From contig NZ_AP025294.1 in assembly GCF_036492425.1 (NCBI RefSeq), forward strand, positions 1 through 64,000: 64,000 nt of DNA, given 5' to 3'. The notes under the pieces are model-generated. The model was not told the origin of the DNA, did no database searches, and saw only the letters and a list, made by a program, of their open reading frames with translations. The number at the start of each line of letters is the position of its first letter. Position 1 is the first letter of the stretch. Position numbers and translations under genes: made by a program. Below are positions 36,289 through 51,674 of the stretch, piece by piece. Source of the DNA: Persicobacter psychrovividus. GTDB lineage: Bacteria; Bacteroidota; Bacteroidia; Cytophagales; Cyclobacteriaceae.

Positions 36289-39200
36289 ATGGTGAAATAT
36301 AGACCATTTTGTTTGCTGGCCGTAATGCTGCTGGCAAATTTATTCTTGATCAACCCGCTTTATGCTCAGTCGATCATCTCTGGTAAGGTATCGGATCCTT
36401 CAGGAGAGGGAATACCCGGTGTAAATATTAAGGTGAAAAACAGTACAGTCGGCACCATCACCGACTTCAACGGACACTATGAACTTGGGGGAGTAAACAA
36501 GGGCAATACCATTGTTTATTCATTTGTTGGTTATACCAATAAAGAAGTTTTGATCGGTTCGCAAACGACCGTAAATGTAACCCTCAAAACCGATGTAAAA
36601 GAGCTTAGTGAGGTCGTTGTGGTTGGTTACGGGACACAGGAAAAAGTCAACGTAACGGGCTCTGTCTCACAGGTTGGCGACGAAGTACTGTCGGCAGTAC
36701 CAACTCCTGATGCCGCTGGTGCCTTGCAAGGGCGTATCAGTGGGGTGCAAATTTCCTCCGGTTCTCTGATGCCTGGGGAAATGCCAACCATTCGCGTGCG
36801 TGGTGTAACAACGCTCGGTTCAGCCAATGAGCCTTTGGTGGTTATCGATGGGGTGCCTTCCTCTTATGAAAACTTCGGGATGCTTGCGTCGTCAGATATC
36901 GAGTCGATTTCTGTTCTGAAGGATGCGGCTTCGGCCTCAATTTATGGTGCGCGTGCAGCGGCAGGGGTTATTTTGGTGACGACTAAAAAAGGGACTGAAG
37001 GGGCGACAAAAGTCTCTTATGAAGGCTATTATGGTGTTCAATCCATGACGCGCCGCCCTGAGTATATGGACTCCTACAATTGGGCGGTCATGAACAACCG
37101 TTACTCCGCCTACGATGGTGTCCGCAAGATTTTCACAGACGAAGATTTGGAGAAAATCAAGACGCAGTCGGATCCATATCGTTTTGCAAACACAGACTGG
37201 ATCAAGGAAACCTATAAGTCCACGACCTCTCAGCAGTCGCATTATATCAACATGTCAGGAGGTACGAAGGACACGAAATATTTTGCCTCTGTAGGCTATT
37301 TGGATCAGGATGGTTTTTTCCGTGGGCTGGATAATTTCAAGCGTTATAATGCCAAACTGAATGTTACCACCAAGTTGTATAATAAGTTTAGAGTGAGTGG
37401 GCAAATGAACTTCACCCGCCAGGAGCGAAATAGCACTGAGGACATGTATCGCGCATCGCAAGCCTTCAGTACACCGGGTGTTGTTCCTGCACGATATGAA
37501 GACGGCCGCTATTGTGTTCATTATCCTGGAACAGGCGGCTTCTTTGAGAATTCCCTGTACTATATGGATAACTCCTTCCGTACCACAAAAAGAAACACAC
37601 TTCAATCATTTGTTTCTGCGGAATACAAGCCCATCGATGAATTAACGATTACCGCTAAATCTTCATTGAACTATTCTAACTACGAGCGTAACTCCTTTAC
37701 CAATGGTATTGATTTCATTCGTTACGATGGAAACATTCAATCGAACCCAGTGGTATCCCGTGGTGATGAGGCCTGGAACAACAGCCTAAGAATGGTGAAT
37801 GACTTGGTCGCCAACTATTCAAAAACCATCGGTAAGCATACTTTTGGCGCAATGGCCGGTGTGGCGGAAGAATTCTATAGATATGATCAGATTAGCGCTC
37901 GTCGTTCTGCCTTTGCAAATAACGAGTTGCGTGAGTTGGCTGCGGGTTCTCAGGCAGGTCAAATTGGTACCACTACTGCTTTTGACTGGGCATTGCAATC
38001 GGTATTCGGTCGTGTAAATTATGCTTACGATGGCAAATACCTCTTTGAAGCCAACCTGAGATCTGATATTTCTTCCCGTTTTGCTCCTGAGAACAGAGTG
38101 GGGTATTTCCCTTCAGTGTCATTGGGTTGGAGAGTTTCTGAGGAGCCGTTTTTCAAAAACAATGTGCCTTCAAGCGCTATTTCAGACCTTAAATTGAGAG
38201 CCTCTATTGGTACGCTGGGAAATCAGAATGTAACAGGATACTATCCTTACATTCCATTGATTGGTGGTGCTGATTACCCATTCAACAATGAATTGGCTTT
38301 GGGTAAAGCGCAGCTTGCTATGACTATTCCGGACATCACCTGGGAAACGACAACCACCTATAACGCAGGTATGGACATCGATTTCTTCGATGGAAAATTA
38401 GGGGCAAGCCTTGATGTGTTCAGAAAAGTTACTGACGATATTTTATTGCAATTGCCTGTTTCGGCCACTGCTGGGATGAACAATCCATTTATCAACGCGG
38501 GGCAGTTGGTGAACAATGGCTGGGAGCTCGATCTTCGATACAATAACCAAACCGATAATGGTTTTAAATATGGTATTGGCGCCAATGTTTCACAGTTCAA
38601 AAATGAGTTGACCGAATTGGCAGGAGCGTATTCTGAATATTCTGATAAATTCCGTCAGGGAGATGCGATCGGTACGATTTACGGTTACCGCAACGCAGGT
38701 CTGTACCGCGATCAGGCAGAAGTGGACAGGGATAACGCCAAACGTGCAAACCATGAGTTGAACAACGGTGGTGTCGGACAGTTGAATGACGTTAAGCTGG
38801 GTGATCTTAAATTTGAGGACATCAACGGTGATGGCATCATTAACTATAAAGATCAGGTGGATATCGGAAATACGCTTCCTAAAGTCACCTTTGGTTTCAA
38901 CTTCGATGCAAGTTACAAAAACTGGGACTTCTCTATGTTCTGGCAAGGGGTAACAGATATTGAAGGTTATGTGGGCTTGTCGGTGTATCCTGGAGACGGA
39001 AAAACCAGCTTGCGTGATTTTATGTCTGATATGTACCACCCAACAGCCAACCCGAATGGTGCCTATCCTCGCATGTCAGTCAATGGAAATTCTCAGAACA
39101 AGAACATCAATGATTTCTGGGTTCAGGATGCTTCTTACTTGCGTCTGAAAAACCTTCAGATTGGATATTCCATTCCAATGAAAAAATATGGGGTATCAAA

Positions 39201-39384
39201 AGCCCGTGTTTATGTGTCAGGCCAAAACCTACTCACTTTTACCAAATTCGACAAAGGATTTGACCCTGAGCGTGTGGCGATGATGAACGACGATGGATCT
39301 TTCGGTGCCGGTGGCTCCAATGTCCGTGCTTCCTTCTACCCAACGGTATCGGTGTATTCGGTAGGGCTTCAGCTTACTTTTTAA
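36289..39384 (+). CDS. SusC-family TonB-dependent outer-membrane transporter (PUL 2)
   Basis: 1031 residues. Signal peptide (LLAVMLLANLFLINPLYAQ), carboxypeptidase-regulatory-like domain (SGKVSDPSGEGIPGVNIKV to about 105), TonB-box-like ELSEVVVVGYGTQEK, plug (ALQGRISGVQISSG, IRVRGVTTLGSANEP, VLKDAASASIYGARAAAGV) and barrel ending YSVGLQLTF. It clearly belongs to the same family as the SusC of PUL 1, though the barrels differ and the substrate should differ. The enzymes that follow (GH3, two GH29, GH2, GH20) suggest import of fucosylated oligosaccharides. susD starts 18 nt after its stop. Confidence 0.95.
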   Translation: MVKYRPFCLLAVMLLANLFLINPLYAQSIISGKVSDPSGEGIPGVNIKVKNSTVGTITDFNGHYELGGVNKGNTIVYSFVGYTNKEVLIGSQTTVNVTLKTDVKELSEVVVVGYGTQEKVNVTGSVSQVGDEVLSAVPTPDAAGALQGRISGVQISSGSLMPGEMPTIRVRGVTTLGSANEPLVVIDGVPSSYENFGMLASSDIESISVLKDAASASIYGARAAAGVILVTTKKGTEGATKVSYEGYYGVQSMTRRPEYMDSYNWAVMNNRYSAYDGVRKIFTDEDLEKIKTQSDPYRFANTDWIKETYKSTTSQQSHYINMSGGTKDTKYFASVGYLDQDGFFRGLDNFKRYNAKLNVTTKLYNKFRVSGQMNFTRQERNSTEDMYRASQAFSTPGVVPARYEDGRYCVHYPGTGGFFENSLYYMDNSFRTTKRNTLQSFVSAEYKPIDELTITAKSSLNYSNYERNSFTNGIDFIRYDGNIQSNPVVSRGDEAWNNSLRMVNDLVANYSKTIGKHTFGAMAGVAEEFYRYDQISARRSAFANNELRELAAGSQAGQIGTTTAFDWALQSVFGRVNYAYDGKYLFEANLRSDISSRFAPENRVGYFPSVSLGWRVSEEPFFKNNVPSSAISDLKLRASIGTLGNQNVTGYYPYIPLIGGADYPFNNELALGKAQLAMTIPDITWETTTTYNAGMDIDFFDGKLGASLDVFRKVTDDILLQLPVSATAGMNNPFINAGQLVNNGWELDLRYNNQTDNGFKYGIGANVSQFKNELTELAGAYSEYSDKFRQGDAIGTIYGYRNAGLYRDQAEVDRDNAKRANHELNNGGVGQLNDVKLGDLKFEDINGDGIINYKDQVDIGNTLPKVTFGFNFDASYKNWDFSMFWQGVTDIEGYVGLSVYPGDGKTSLRDFMSDMYHPTANPNGAYPRMSVNGNSQNKNINDFWVQDASYLRLKNLQIGYSIPMKKYGVSKARVYVSGQNLLTFTKFDKGFDPERVAMMNDDGSFGAGGSNVRASFYPTVSVYSVGLQLTF

Positions 39385-39402
39385 ACTTAGAATTGCATAA
39401 AG

Positions 39403-41115
39403 ATGAAAAAATATATCATAGCAATAATGATGGCAGCAGGAGCAATGTCTGCCTGTTCAGATCTTGACCTCAAACCTCACGATCAATTGTCCGATGAGTC
39501 TTTCTGGAGATCGTCTTCAGATTTCGAGATGGCCACCAATGCCGTCTATCAGGATCTTGACGGTCGCATTAAAATGTTCTGGGTGAACAGTCAGGATATT
39601 TTCACCGATGCACTCACTGATCTTTGTGGCGGTGGAATTTATGGCAGCGACGAGATTGCCGCAGGGACACTTCAGCCCGACAATGCCTACCTGAATAACA
39701 TCTGGAACCCGACCTACCGTGGCATTCGACGTGCCAATAATTTCTTTGAAAAGCTCGACAGAGCGATTGCTGAAGGTGGAGTGGACGCCAACGATCCAAA
39801 GATCAAGGAATTGAGTGGGCAGGTGAGAATCATTCGTGCATCCTTGTTTTTCCGCTTGGCAAATTACTGGGGTAATGCCCCAATGCCTTTGAAAACGCTT
39901 TCAAGAGATGAGGCGAATAGCATTGCGGTAACCTCGAAAGAGGATTTGCTAAAAGAAGCGATCAGTGAACTGAAACTGGCTGGCGAAGAGCTCGATAATT
40001 TCAATGGTGAAAACAATCGCTTGACCAAATATTCAGCTTTTGCTTACCTCGTTCGGATTTATATGAGTCAGGAAAATTGGACAGAAGCTTCAAAATATGC
40101 CAAGCTGATCATTGATTCCGGTCAGTATGAATTGTACAGTACAGGGCATCCGGAAACCGATTACCGTGATTTGTTTACCCCAAAAGGGAACAACTGTAAA
40201 GAGGCCATAGTCGCTCACAACTTCACCAACACGACTTGGTCTTACTCTCATGGTACTTTTGAAGTGGCTTCGATGTGGGGTTTGCAGCGCCCATCTGACC
40301 GCTTCCTGGATATGGTACTTTCTGATCAGGGGAAAGTGATCGAATATGTTGACGAGAAAACTGGTGAACCTATCACGCACCTGTTGCCGGAGGATGAATT
40401 ATTGGCTTCAGCAGTAGGAAAAGAAATCCGTAAAGTGCCTTCCGTTCTGAAAAGGGATCAATATCACCTGATGGAAGACCATAAGGATCCTCGCTGGAAA
40501 CAAACCATTCTGCCATACAATGGCCTTAAAGCCAATACTTGGAACAAAACAGAGATTGATAATGATGCCGTTGCAGCGCCAGTATTCCTAAAAGGTTTCG
40601 ACGACGATGCCATTGCAGGTTATTCTTACAACTCACAGAAGCATGTCATTCGTTTGGCGGAAATTTTCCTAAGCTATGCGGAAGCACAAAACGAATTGGG
40701 CAATTCGGCGGTAGCGATTGAATATGTGAATAAAGTTCGTGACCGTGTAGGGATGATCAATGTAACAGGCACTTTCAGTAAAGCGCAAACCCGTGAGATT
40801 GTTCGCCGGGAACGTTGCGTGGAGTTGATCAATGAAGGACAATTGTTCTTCGATTACAAAAGATGGAAAACTGCCGATGGTAAATCTTACCTCGAAGAGG
40901 CGACCAACCGAAATGGTGGTATTCACCCTGTCGGCTATGAGTCGGTGGTGCTTGGTCAGGATGCAGAAGGAGAGCCAATTAAGGGAGTAGATTTCTCTAA
41001 AAGACCCAATGACCGTTTGGTAAGAAGTTATACTTCTCCAAGAAATGACTATTGGCCTTTCCCAATGAATGAGGTACAAATCAACCCAAATATGCCACAA
41101 AAGGCAGGTTGGTAA
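39403..41115 (+). CDS. SusD-family glycan-binding lipoprotein (PUL 2)
   Basis: 570 residues with lipoprotein signal (IIAIMMAAGAMSACSD, Cys18). SusD features: LSDESFWRSSSDFEMATNAV, YRGIRRANNFFEKLDRA, VRIIRASLFFRLANYWGNAP (TPR region), and the C-terminal KHVIRLAEIFLSYAEAQNE, IEYVNKVRDRVGM, RRERCVELINEGQLFFDYKR and DYWPFPMNEVQINPNMPQ. It is the surface lid and binder for the SusC partner. A hairpin with T-rich tail separates it from the GH3 gene. Confidence 0.95.
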   Translation: MKKYIIAIMMAAGAMSACSDLDLKPHDQLSDESFWRSSSDFEMATNAVYQDLDGRIKMFWVNSQDIFTDALTDLCGGGIYGSDEIAAGTLQPDNAYLNNIWNPTYRGIRRANNFFEKLDRAIAEGGVDANDPKIKELSGQVRIIRASLFFRLANYWGNAPMPLKTLSRDEANSIAVTSKEDLLKEAISELKLAGEELDNFNGENNRLTKYSAFAYLVRIYMSQENWTEASKYAKLIIDSGQYELYSTGHPETDYRDLFTPKGNNCKEAIVAHNFTNTTWSYSHGTFEVASMWGLQRPSDRFLDMVLSDQGKVIEYVDEKTGEPITHLLPEDELLASAVGKEIRKVPSVLKRDQYHLMEDHKDPRWKQTILPYNGLKANTWNKTEIDNDAVAAPVFLKGFDDDAIAGYSYNSQKHVIRLAEIFLSYAEAQNELGNSAVAIEYVNKVRDRVGMINVTGTFSKAQTREIVRRERCVELINEGQLFFDYKRWKTADGKSYLEEATNRNGGIHPVGYESVVLGQDAEGEPIKGVDFSKRPNDRLVRSYTSPRNDYWPFPMNEVQINPNMPQKAGW

Positions 41116-41154
41116 AAAATATGACGTTTTGTAAATAGTAGAAATACTATGAAT

Positions 41155-41191
41155 TGAAAGGGAGGCGAAAGTTTCCCTTTCATAATTTTTT
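41155..41191 (+). terminator. Intercistronic hairpin, SusD/GH3 junction
   Basis: TGAAAGGGA (41155-41163) pairs perfectly with TCCCTTTCA (41174-41182), 10-nt loop, followed by TAATTTTTTAA and the GH3 ATG at 41197. It is likely a partial terminator or an mRNA-end stabiliser favouring susC/D over the enzymes. Confidence 0.65.
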
Positions 41192-41196
41192 AACTG

Positions 41197-43830
41197 ATGA
41201 AGAGAATAATACTTTTTTGCTTATTTCCGCTCTTAATTTCCTGTACCAAGGACTGGAAAGATGAGCAGCTGCCGAGTGATGAGCGGGCGGCCTTGTTGGT
41301 ATCAAAAATGACCTTGCAGGAGAAAGTCCGCCAAATGAACCTCACCCGAGGCGATTATCTCAAAACCGATGGTAAACTTGATCCACAGAAGATTCATCAG
41401 CAGGTTGAAGGGCTCGGTATTGGTGCAATTCATGATTTTTATGCTAAAACCGCCGAGGAATATAACACTGTTCAACGAGCAGCTATTGAAGCTTCTCGGC
41501 TAAAAATTCCCGCTTTGGTGATGGAAGAAATGCTCCACGGCTATTATGCTTCAGGGGCCACTGTTTTTCCAATGCCCATCGCTATGGGAGCAAGCTGGAG
41601 CAAGCCCCTGATGGAACAGGTGGGGCATGTAATTGGTACTGAAGCAAGAACTCACGGGTCGCATATGGCACTTGGGCCTACGCTTGGAATTGCTCGTGAA
41701 CCTCGTTGGGGACGTGTGGCAGAATTGTATTCTGAGGATACACAGCTCGCCTCTGATATCGGTGGTGCAATGATCAAGGGGATGCATGGCGAATCCTTTA
41801 AATCTCCTTATGCCATGATTGCCGGCCCTAAACACTTCGCCGTTCACTCCGCACCCATTACAGGTTCAAACGCTTCGCCGGTACTGCTTGGTGAGCGCAC
41901 CTCCCGAACAGATTTTCTGCCGGTTTTTGAACGTGCCATTAAGCAAGAGGGCGCTTTAAATGTGATGAGCTCTTATTCTGAACTCGATGGGGTGCCTTGT
42001 ACTGGAAATCAGTGGTTATTAACCGACATTCTTCGTAAAGAGTGGGGCTTCAAAGGGTTTGTCATTTCCGATCTTGGCGCAATGCGTTTTTTGTGGAATG
42101 TACATCATTATGCAGATAATCCTCGTGAGGCGATCCGTAAAGCGGTGGAAGCCGGGCTGGATATGCAATTTTATGATTTTCCGGACTCTATGTTTCAGGC
42201 AACGGTGATTGATCTGGTAGAAAAAGGTGAGCTTGACGAAAAATGTGTCGACAGGGCGGCAAAAGGTGTTTTAACGACCAAATTTGCCTTAGGCTTATTT
42301 GAACACCCGTATGTTGATCAGGCATTGATCGATAAAACTTATCACAGTAAAGCACATCAGGAAGTCGCTTTGAATATTGCCAAAGAGGGGATTGTATTAC
42401 TAAAAAACGATGGCATTTTACCGCTCAAAAAAAATAAATACAAGCAGATTGCGGTTTTAGGCCCCAACGCAAAAGAGGCCGTTTTGGGAGGTTACACCAT
42501 CGGAGATGCAAAAGGAATATCGATTTTGGATGGGTTGAAATCAGCTTCACCAAAAACAAAATTTGTTTATGAAAAGGCTGCGAATATCGTTGCGAGAGGC
42601 ACTGCAATTCAGCCGCAATACTTGTTCCATGGCAATGGTCAGCCAGGCCTTAAAGCAAGTTTTTTCAACAATATGGAATTGAAAGGCAAGCCTGTTTTGG
42701 AGCGTGTGGATCCGAAAGTGGATTTTGAATGGCCTTGGTCTCCTTACCCTGGGGTTGAGGATGATTTCTTTTCTGTGCGATGGGAAGGCTATCTTCAGTG
42801 CCCTTCTGATGAAAATGGCTGGATAGGAACCACCTGCGATGATGGGGCAAGAATTTACATCAATGATGAGCTGGTGCTCGATTCCTGGGCAGGTTCATCG
42901 CCGATAAAAAAGGCAGCTTACCACTTCAAAAAAGGGGTAAAATATAAACTCCGCTACGAGTATTTCGATCGGCAGTGGCATGCGACAGCCTCATTGCGTT
43001 GGTCGCGTACTGATCGGGGTATTGAAAAAGCAGTTCGACTGGCCAAAGCTTCTGACCTCTCCATTATTGTTGTTGGCGAGAATACCAAAACGGTGGATGA
43101 GAACAGGGATGTCAGCACGTTGGATTTGTCCGGTAATCAGCTCGAAATGATTCAGGCCGTTGCCAAAGTAGGCAAGCCTTACATTGTAGTTCTACAAAAT
43201 GGCCGACCACTTTCAACCAACTGGGTGTCAGCTCATGCTAATGCGTTGGTGGAAGGCTGGTTCCTTGGTGAACAGGGCGGAAATGCCATGGCAAAGATTC
43301 TTTTTGGCGAGGAGTCGCCATCGGGCCGATTGCCAATTTCTGTCCCTAAAAGTGTTGGGCAATTACCGATTTATTACAACCAGAAACCCACCACCATTCA
43401 CCGCTATGTAGATCAGGACGATCAGCCACTTTATCCATTTGGTTATGGCTTGTCATATGCCAACTTTAAATATGATCACCTTAAAGTCAAGGTACAGGAA
43501 GGGGAGCATGATTTTCAGGTAAACATTAGTGTAGAGGTAACCAATACCTCAAAAGTTGATGCCAAAGAAACCGTGCAAGTGTATGCACAGGATTTATTTG
43601 CCTCAGTAACAACTGCGAGAAAATCGCTGAAAGCTTTCGACAAGCAGATGATTAAGGCCGGAGAGACCAAAACTTTCCATTTTATTTTGAAACCCCATGA
43701 CCTGAGATTGTGGAATCAACAGCATCATTGGACCGTTGAAAAAGGGGATTTTAAATTAATGGTTGGTCATTCGAGTGTTGATTTTCTGTCCACAAAATTT
43801 ACCATAAACAAAAATTACAAACTGGATTGA
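41197..43830 (+). CDS. GH3 glycosidase with PA14 insert, lipoprotein (PUL 2)
   Basis: 877 residues with lipoprotein signal (ILFCLFPLLISCTKD). GH3 N-domain: MTLQEKVRQMNLTRGDY, LVMEEMLHGYYASGATVFP, GPTLGIAREPRWGRVAELY, IAGPKHFAVHSAP. The presumed nucleophile is Asp in GFVISDLGAMRF; the usual SDW is SDL here. A PA14 domain is inserted in the C-domain at about 490-610 (GLKASFFNNMELKGKP, WIGTTCDDGARIYINDELVL), followed by IVVGENTKTVDEN, VVLQNGRPLS and a fibronectin-like end. PA14-GH3 enzymes include beta-glucosidases and beta-xylosidases; the PA14 domain shapes substrate choice. In this gene set, another beta-linked sugar is possible. GH29 starts 1 nt after the stop. Confidence 0.88.
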   Translation: MKRIILFCLFPLLISCTKDWKDEQLPSDERAALLVSKMTLQEKVRQMNLTRGDYLKTDGKLDPQKIHQQVEGLGIGAIHDFYAKTAEEYNTVQRAAIEASRLKIPALVMEEMLHGYYASGATVFPMPIAMGASWSKPLMEQVGHVIGTEARTHGSHMALGPTLGIAREPRWGRVAELYSEDTQLASDIGGAMIKGMHGESFKSPYAMIAGPKHFAVHSAPITGSNASPVLLGERTSRTDFLPVFERAIKQEGALNVMSSYSELDGVPCTGNQWLLTDILRKEWGFKGFVISDLGAMRFLWNVHHYADNPREAIRKAVEAGLDMQFYDFPDSMFQATVIDLVEKGELDEKCVDRAAKGVLTTKFALGLFEHPYVDQALIDKTYHSKAHQEVALNIAKEGIVLLKNDGILPLKKNKYKQIAVLGPNAKEAVLGGYTIGDAKGISILDGLKSASPKTKFVYEKAANIVARGTAIQPQYLFHGNGQPGLKASFFNNMELKGKPVLERVDPKVDFEWPWSPYPGVEDDFFSVRWEGYLQCPSDENGWIGTTCDDGARIYINDELVLDSWAGSSPIKKAAYHFKKGVKYKLRYEYFDRQWHATASLRWSRTDRGIEKAVRLAKASDLSIIVVGENTKTVDENRDVSTLDLSGNQLEMIQAVAKVGKPYIVVLQNGRPLSTNWVSAHANALVEGWFLGEQGGNAMAKILFGEESPSGRLPISVPKSVGQLPIYYNQKPTTIHRYVDQDDQPLYPFGYGLSYANFKYDHLKVKVQEGEHDFQVNISVEVTNTSKVDAKETVQVYAQDLFASVTTARKSLKAFDKQMIKAGETKTFHFILKPHDLRLWNQQHHWTVEKGDFKLMVGHSSVDFLSTKFTINKNYKLD

Positions 43831-43831
43831 T

Positions 43832-45283
43832 ATGAAGAAGCTCTTAATATTTATCGTCGCACTTTTATCAGCCTTTGGTGCTCAGGCCCAATGGAAAGGC
43901 AAAGAATTTGTACTTGATCCCGACCCCCTGGTGCAGCAGAAGCTGAAAGACTGGTCGGACCTGAAGCTGGGTTTTTTCGTTCACTGGGGCGCTTATTCTG
44001 TTGATGGCATGTGTGAATCCTGGCCGATAGTTTCTGAGGATGTTGATTGGCTAACCCCTCACAAGAACCTTAAGGAGTTTAGAAAGTACTATTTCGACCT
44101 GCCAAAGAAATTCAATCCGGTAAAATTCAATCCAGAGCAGTGGGCAGATTTGGCAGAAGACATGGGGGCAAAATATTTTGTGTTTACCACTAAGCACCAT
44201 GATGGTTTTACGATGTGGGATTCTCAACTGACGGACTACAAAATCACCAATCCAGCTTACCCATGCTCCAAATTACCCAAAGCAGATGTTACCAAATATC
44301 TTTTTGATGCCATGCGTAAAAAAGGTATGATGATCGGGGCATATATCTCTAAACCTGATTGGCATCACCCTTATTATTGGAGTCCATCTTTTGAGTCTGC
44401 CGGCAGAAATGTAAACTATAAAGTCGAACGCCACCCCGACTGGTGGGGTAAGTTTACCGACTTTTGGTTGGGGCAAATCGACGAGCTGATGAGCAACTAC
44501 GGAAAGGTGGACATTCTATGGCTTGATGGCGCCTGGGCAAATAAAGACAACCAGGGGCAAGATATGCGGATGGATGAAGTCGCGAATATTTGCCGTAGCA
44601 AACAGCCGGGAATTATGATTGTTGACCGTTGGGTTGGTGGTAAATATGAAAACTACCGCACCCCTGAACAGTGGATTCCTTCAGAAAGTCAGGATAAAAT
44701 TTACTGGGAGTCCAACATGACCGTAAACTGCTGTTTTTCTTATCGTTTTGAAGATAGTCCGGAAACAAATGTTAAATCGGGTCGTGAGTTGATCCACAAG
44801 TTTGTAGATGTGGTTGCCAAAGGCGGAAATCTACTGCTGAACCTTGGGGCCTCACCACAGGGGTGGTTCAACCCTGAGGAAGTTAAGAGTGTGAAAAATA
44901 TGGGGCAATGGTTACATAAAAATGGCCAAGCTATTTATGCTACCCGAGCGATTGCGCCTTATGCAGAATCAAATATTCGATATACACGCTCAAAAGATGG
45001 ACAGAAAGTCTATGCCATCGCATTGCTTGCAGAAAATGAGCATCCGTCGAAGGTCATGTTACCGGGGTGCCTGGCATCAAAAAATGCCAAGTTATTTGAT
45101 GTGGCAACGGGGAAAAGATTATCATTCTCCCGACAAGGAAACGCCACCCTGGTAAATGTGCCAAGAAAAAAAGGGACAGACAATTATGCGATTGCTATTG
45201 AAATCAATGGTATTGAAAAAATGGCCGGAAAAAGTTACGGCAAATCTCAGCACGCAAAAGACGCCGAAAACCGCAACCTTTAA
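43832..45283 (+). CDS. GH29 alpha-L-fucosidase (first copy)
   Basis: 483 residues with a signal peptide (LLIFIVALLSAFGAQAQ). GH29 motifs: LKLGFFVHWGAYSVDG, YFVFTTKHHDGFTMWDS, MMIGAYISKPDWHHPYYW, nucleophile Asp in DILWLDGAWANKDN, and GRELIHKFVDVVAKGGNLLL followed by a Gly-Asn-Leu end of the barrel. A small C-terminal beta domain follows. The family is retaining and releases alpha-L-fucose. The gene lies directly behind GH3, and the second GH29 follows after a 121-nt gap with a hairpin. The two copies share only the family motifs, so they may act on different fucose linkages. Confidence 0.93.
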   Translation: MKKLLIFIVALLSAFGAQAQWKGKEFVLDPDPLVQQKLKDWSDLKLGFFVHWGAYSVDGMCESWPIVSEDVDWLTPHKNLKEFRKYYFDLPKKFNPVKFNPEQWADLAEDMGAKYFVFTTKHHDGFTMWDSQLTDYKITNPAYPCSKLPKADVTKYLFDAMRKKGMMIGAYISKPDWHHPYYWSPSFESAGRNVNYKVERHPDWWGKFTDFWLGQIDELMSNYGKVDILWLDGAWANKDNQGQDMRMDEVANICRSKQPGIMIVDRWVGGKYENYRTPEQWIPSESQDKIYWESNMTVNCCFSYRFEDSPETNVKSGRELIHKFVDVVAKGGNLLLNLGASPQGWFNPEEVKSVKNMGQWLHKNGQAIYATRAIAPYAESNIRYTRSKDGQKVYAIALLAENEHPSKVMLPGCLASKNAKLFDVATGKRLSFSRQGNATLVNVPRKKGTDNYAIAIEINGIEKMAGKSYGKSQHAKDAENRNL

Positions 45284-45354
45284 GCGCGTGTTTTAAACTT
45301 AAATCTTTCAGTAGGAGGGAAAGTTTATCAACTCACGCCAATGAATTAACCAAG

Positions 45355-45391
45355 ATCCCTTCTGATAAACAGAGGGGATTTATTTATTTTT
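45355..45391 (+). terminator. Intercistronic hairpin between the two GH29 genes
   Basis: ATCCCTTCTG (45355-45364) pairs with CAGAGGGGAT (45370-45379; one G-U), 5-nt loop, followed by TTATTTATTTTTT. It looks like a rho-independent terminator placed just before the second fucosidase start at 45405. Confidence 0.7.
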
Positions 45392-45404
45392 TAATTGACC
45401 GAAT

Positions 45405-51656
<6,252 letters not shown>

Positions 51657-51674
51657 GACCTTTAAATAAAGAAG

